Shown here piece by piece: positions 14,060-14,592 of a stretch of 14,592 nt of DNA. A program made the position numbers and the translations under genes. The stretch spans positions 1-14,592 of the forward strand of contig JAUWGD010000029.1 in the NCBI GenBank assembly GCA_030606585.1, given 5' to 3'. How positions within the stretch are numbered: position 1 is the stretch's first letter; every line of letters begins with the position of its first letter. The DNA comes from Dehalococcoidales bacterium. Its GTDB lineage: Bacteria > Chloroflexota > Dehalococcoidia > Dehalococcoidales > RBG-16-60-22. The notes beneath the pieces were generated by a model, which was given only the letters and a program-made list of their open reading frames with translations, had not been told where the DNA came from and did no database searches.

Positions 14060-14592
14060 ATGAGTGATGATAAATCAGGTGCCTCTTATGAGGTATTGAG
14101 TCCCTGGGCGGCGGCCGACCCCAAGCCGTTGAACGGCCTTTCGCCCCGCCTGGATGACCTGGCCGGAAAGAAAATCGGTCTTCTCTGTAACAACAAGCGT
14201 GCCGCGCCCCTGATTCTGGACGTGACCGAAAGGCTCTTGAAGGAGAGATATCCGACCTCTGAGACGAGTCGTTTTAATTCCCGCTCGTTTTCGGTGTCCG
14301 CCCTCGAGCCGGACAGAAAAGGCGAATTCGAAGACTGGATTAAGGGGGTGGATGCGGTTGTCGCCTCTGTCGGCGACTGAGGGGCATGCACCAAGTACCT
14401 TGTGTACGATGCTATTTTTGTCGAGGAACATGATACCCCGACCATAACCTTCGCCTTCGAATACTTCCTGAACGACTCCATGTCGGCGGCTTCCAGTCAC
14501 GGTATGCCCGTCGTCAGGGTCGTGCCGGAAGCTATCGTTTCCGAGTGCACCGTCGTCGAGACCATCGATAACGCTATCACGGCGGTGTTCGA
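14060..14592 (+). CDS. UGSC-family selenoprotein, Sec at TGA 14378, 3'-truncated
   Basis: ATG 14060 has a strong AAGGAGGT 8 nt upstream. The frame reads 106 codons to TGA 14378-14380, then stays open for 70 more codons to the window end, with ordinary protein-like sequence (GACTKYLVYDAIFVEEHD, later SHGMPVVRVVPEAIV). The TGA lies in VVASVGD-U-GAC, matching the U-G-S-C signature of a known selenoprotein family with Ala for Ser, so I read it as selenocysteine 107 next to Cys110 (a UxxC redox pair). A short hairpin follows the TGA, as bacterial SECIS elements do. The N-terminus, YEVLSPWAA, is shared with the broken copy at 13037. Biochemical role unknown; the neighbouring SDR suggests redox work on a shared metabolite. 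Selenocysteine genes (selA, selB, selC, selD) are not in this window, so recoding is inferred. Confidence 0.8.
14378..14380 (+). other. In-frame TGA read as selenocysteine
   Basis: TGA between GGCGAC and GGGGCATGC encodes the U of the U-G-A-C motif. The same frame continues open on both sides without another stop. A plain stop would leave a 106-residue protein ending just before a conserved redox motif. Confidence 0.8.
14385..14408 (+). promoter_or_regulatory. Candidate bacterial SECIS hairpin
   Basis: Starting 4 nt after the TGA, CAAG (14392-14395) pairs with CTTG (14399-14402) around a 3-nt loop. The stem continues past a bulged C (14391) with A-T, C-G, a G-T wobble and T-A (14387 with 14406), then a mismatch and one more pair (14385 with 14408). 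Size and place suit a bacterial SECIS, which sits inside the coding region just after UGA. SelB loop specificity varies between species, so this is a candidate only. Confidence 0.45.

Noticed and set aside
14378..14380. TGA as the true end of a 106-residue protein
   Set aside because: The frame continues open with protein-like sequence and the TGA sits in a known Sec motif.

Overview
The window looks like chromosome from an anaerobic or facultatively anaerobic bacterium. A Chloroflexota member of the Dehalococcoidia type is my best guess, from gene content only: a tungsten-type aldehyde ferredoxin oxidoreductase, Opp/Dpp-type transport, an SDR and a UGSC-family selenoprotein. No rRNA, tRNA, CRISPR array, insertion sequence or phage gene was seen. 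Coding density is high and the DNA is moderately GC-rich, with AT-rich promoter regions.

Layout. (1) 1-2971, + strand: two adjacent half-size ABC exporters, the first cut by the window edge. They form a heterodimeric exporter with one degenerate and one canonical ATP site. (2) 3074-6484, + strand: a GntR-type regulator fused to a periplasmic-binding-protein-like (PBP_like) ligand domain, probably made from a leaderless mRNA. It is followed by a tungstopterin aldehyde:ferredoxin oxidoreductase under its own good sigma70-type promoter and a small MoaD/ThiS-like protein ending in Gly-Gly. This reads as a self-contained tungsten/molybdenum cofactor enzyme module. (3) 6708-8354, + strand: a lipoprotein substrate-binding protein for an Opp/Dpp-type importer, with its own promoter, a tandem Shine-Dalgarno leader and a strong intrinsic terminator at 8399-8437. 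(4) 8596-12491, - strand: the matching permease and ATPase genes (B-C-D-F order), convergent with the binding protein. A short apparent remnant of an alcohol-dehydrogenase-like gene lies in the gap (8461-8574). (5) 12492-13036: a regulatory region with two divergent promoters of nearly identical core sequence, one firing left into the transporter and one right. (6) 13037-14592, + strand: a broken remnant of a UGSC-family gene, an SDR oxidoreductase, and a full UGSC-family gene that runs off the window.

The most notable item is the last gene. Its apparent stop, TGA at 14378-14380, is followed in the same frame by open coding sequence to the end of the window. The motif around it is U-G-A-C, a variant of the U-G-S-C signature, so the TGA is best read as selenocysteine. 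A frameshifted remnant of the same family sits on the other side of the SDR. The shared divergent promoter region suggests that the SDR/selenoprotein operon and the importer may be expressed together; the imported compound could be a substrate of the SDR/selenoprotein pair, but that is inference.
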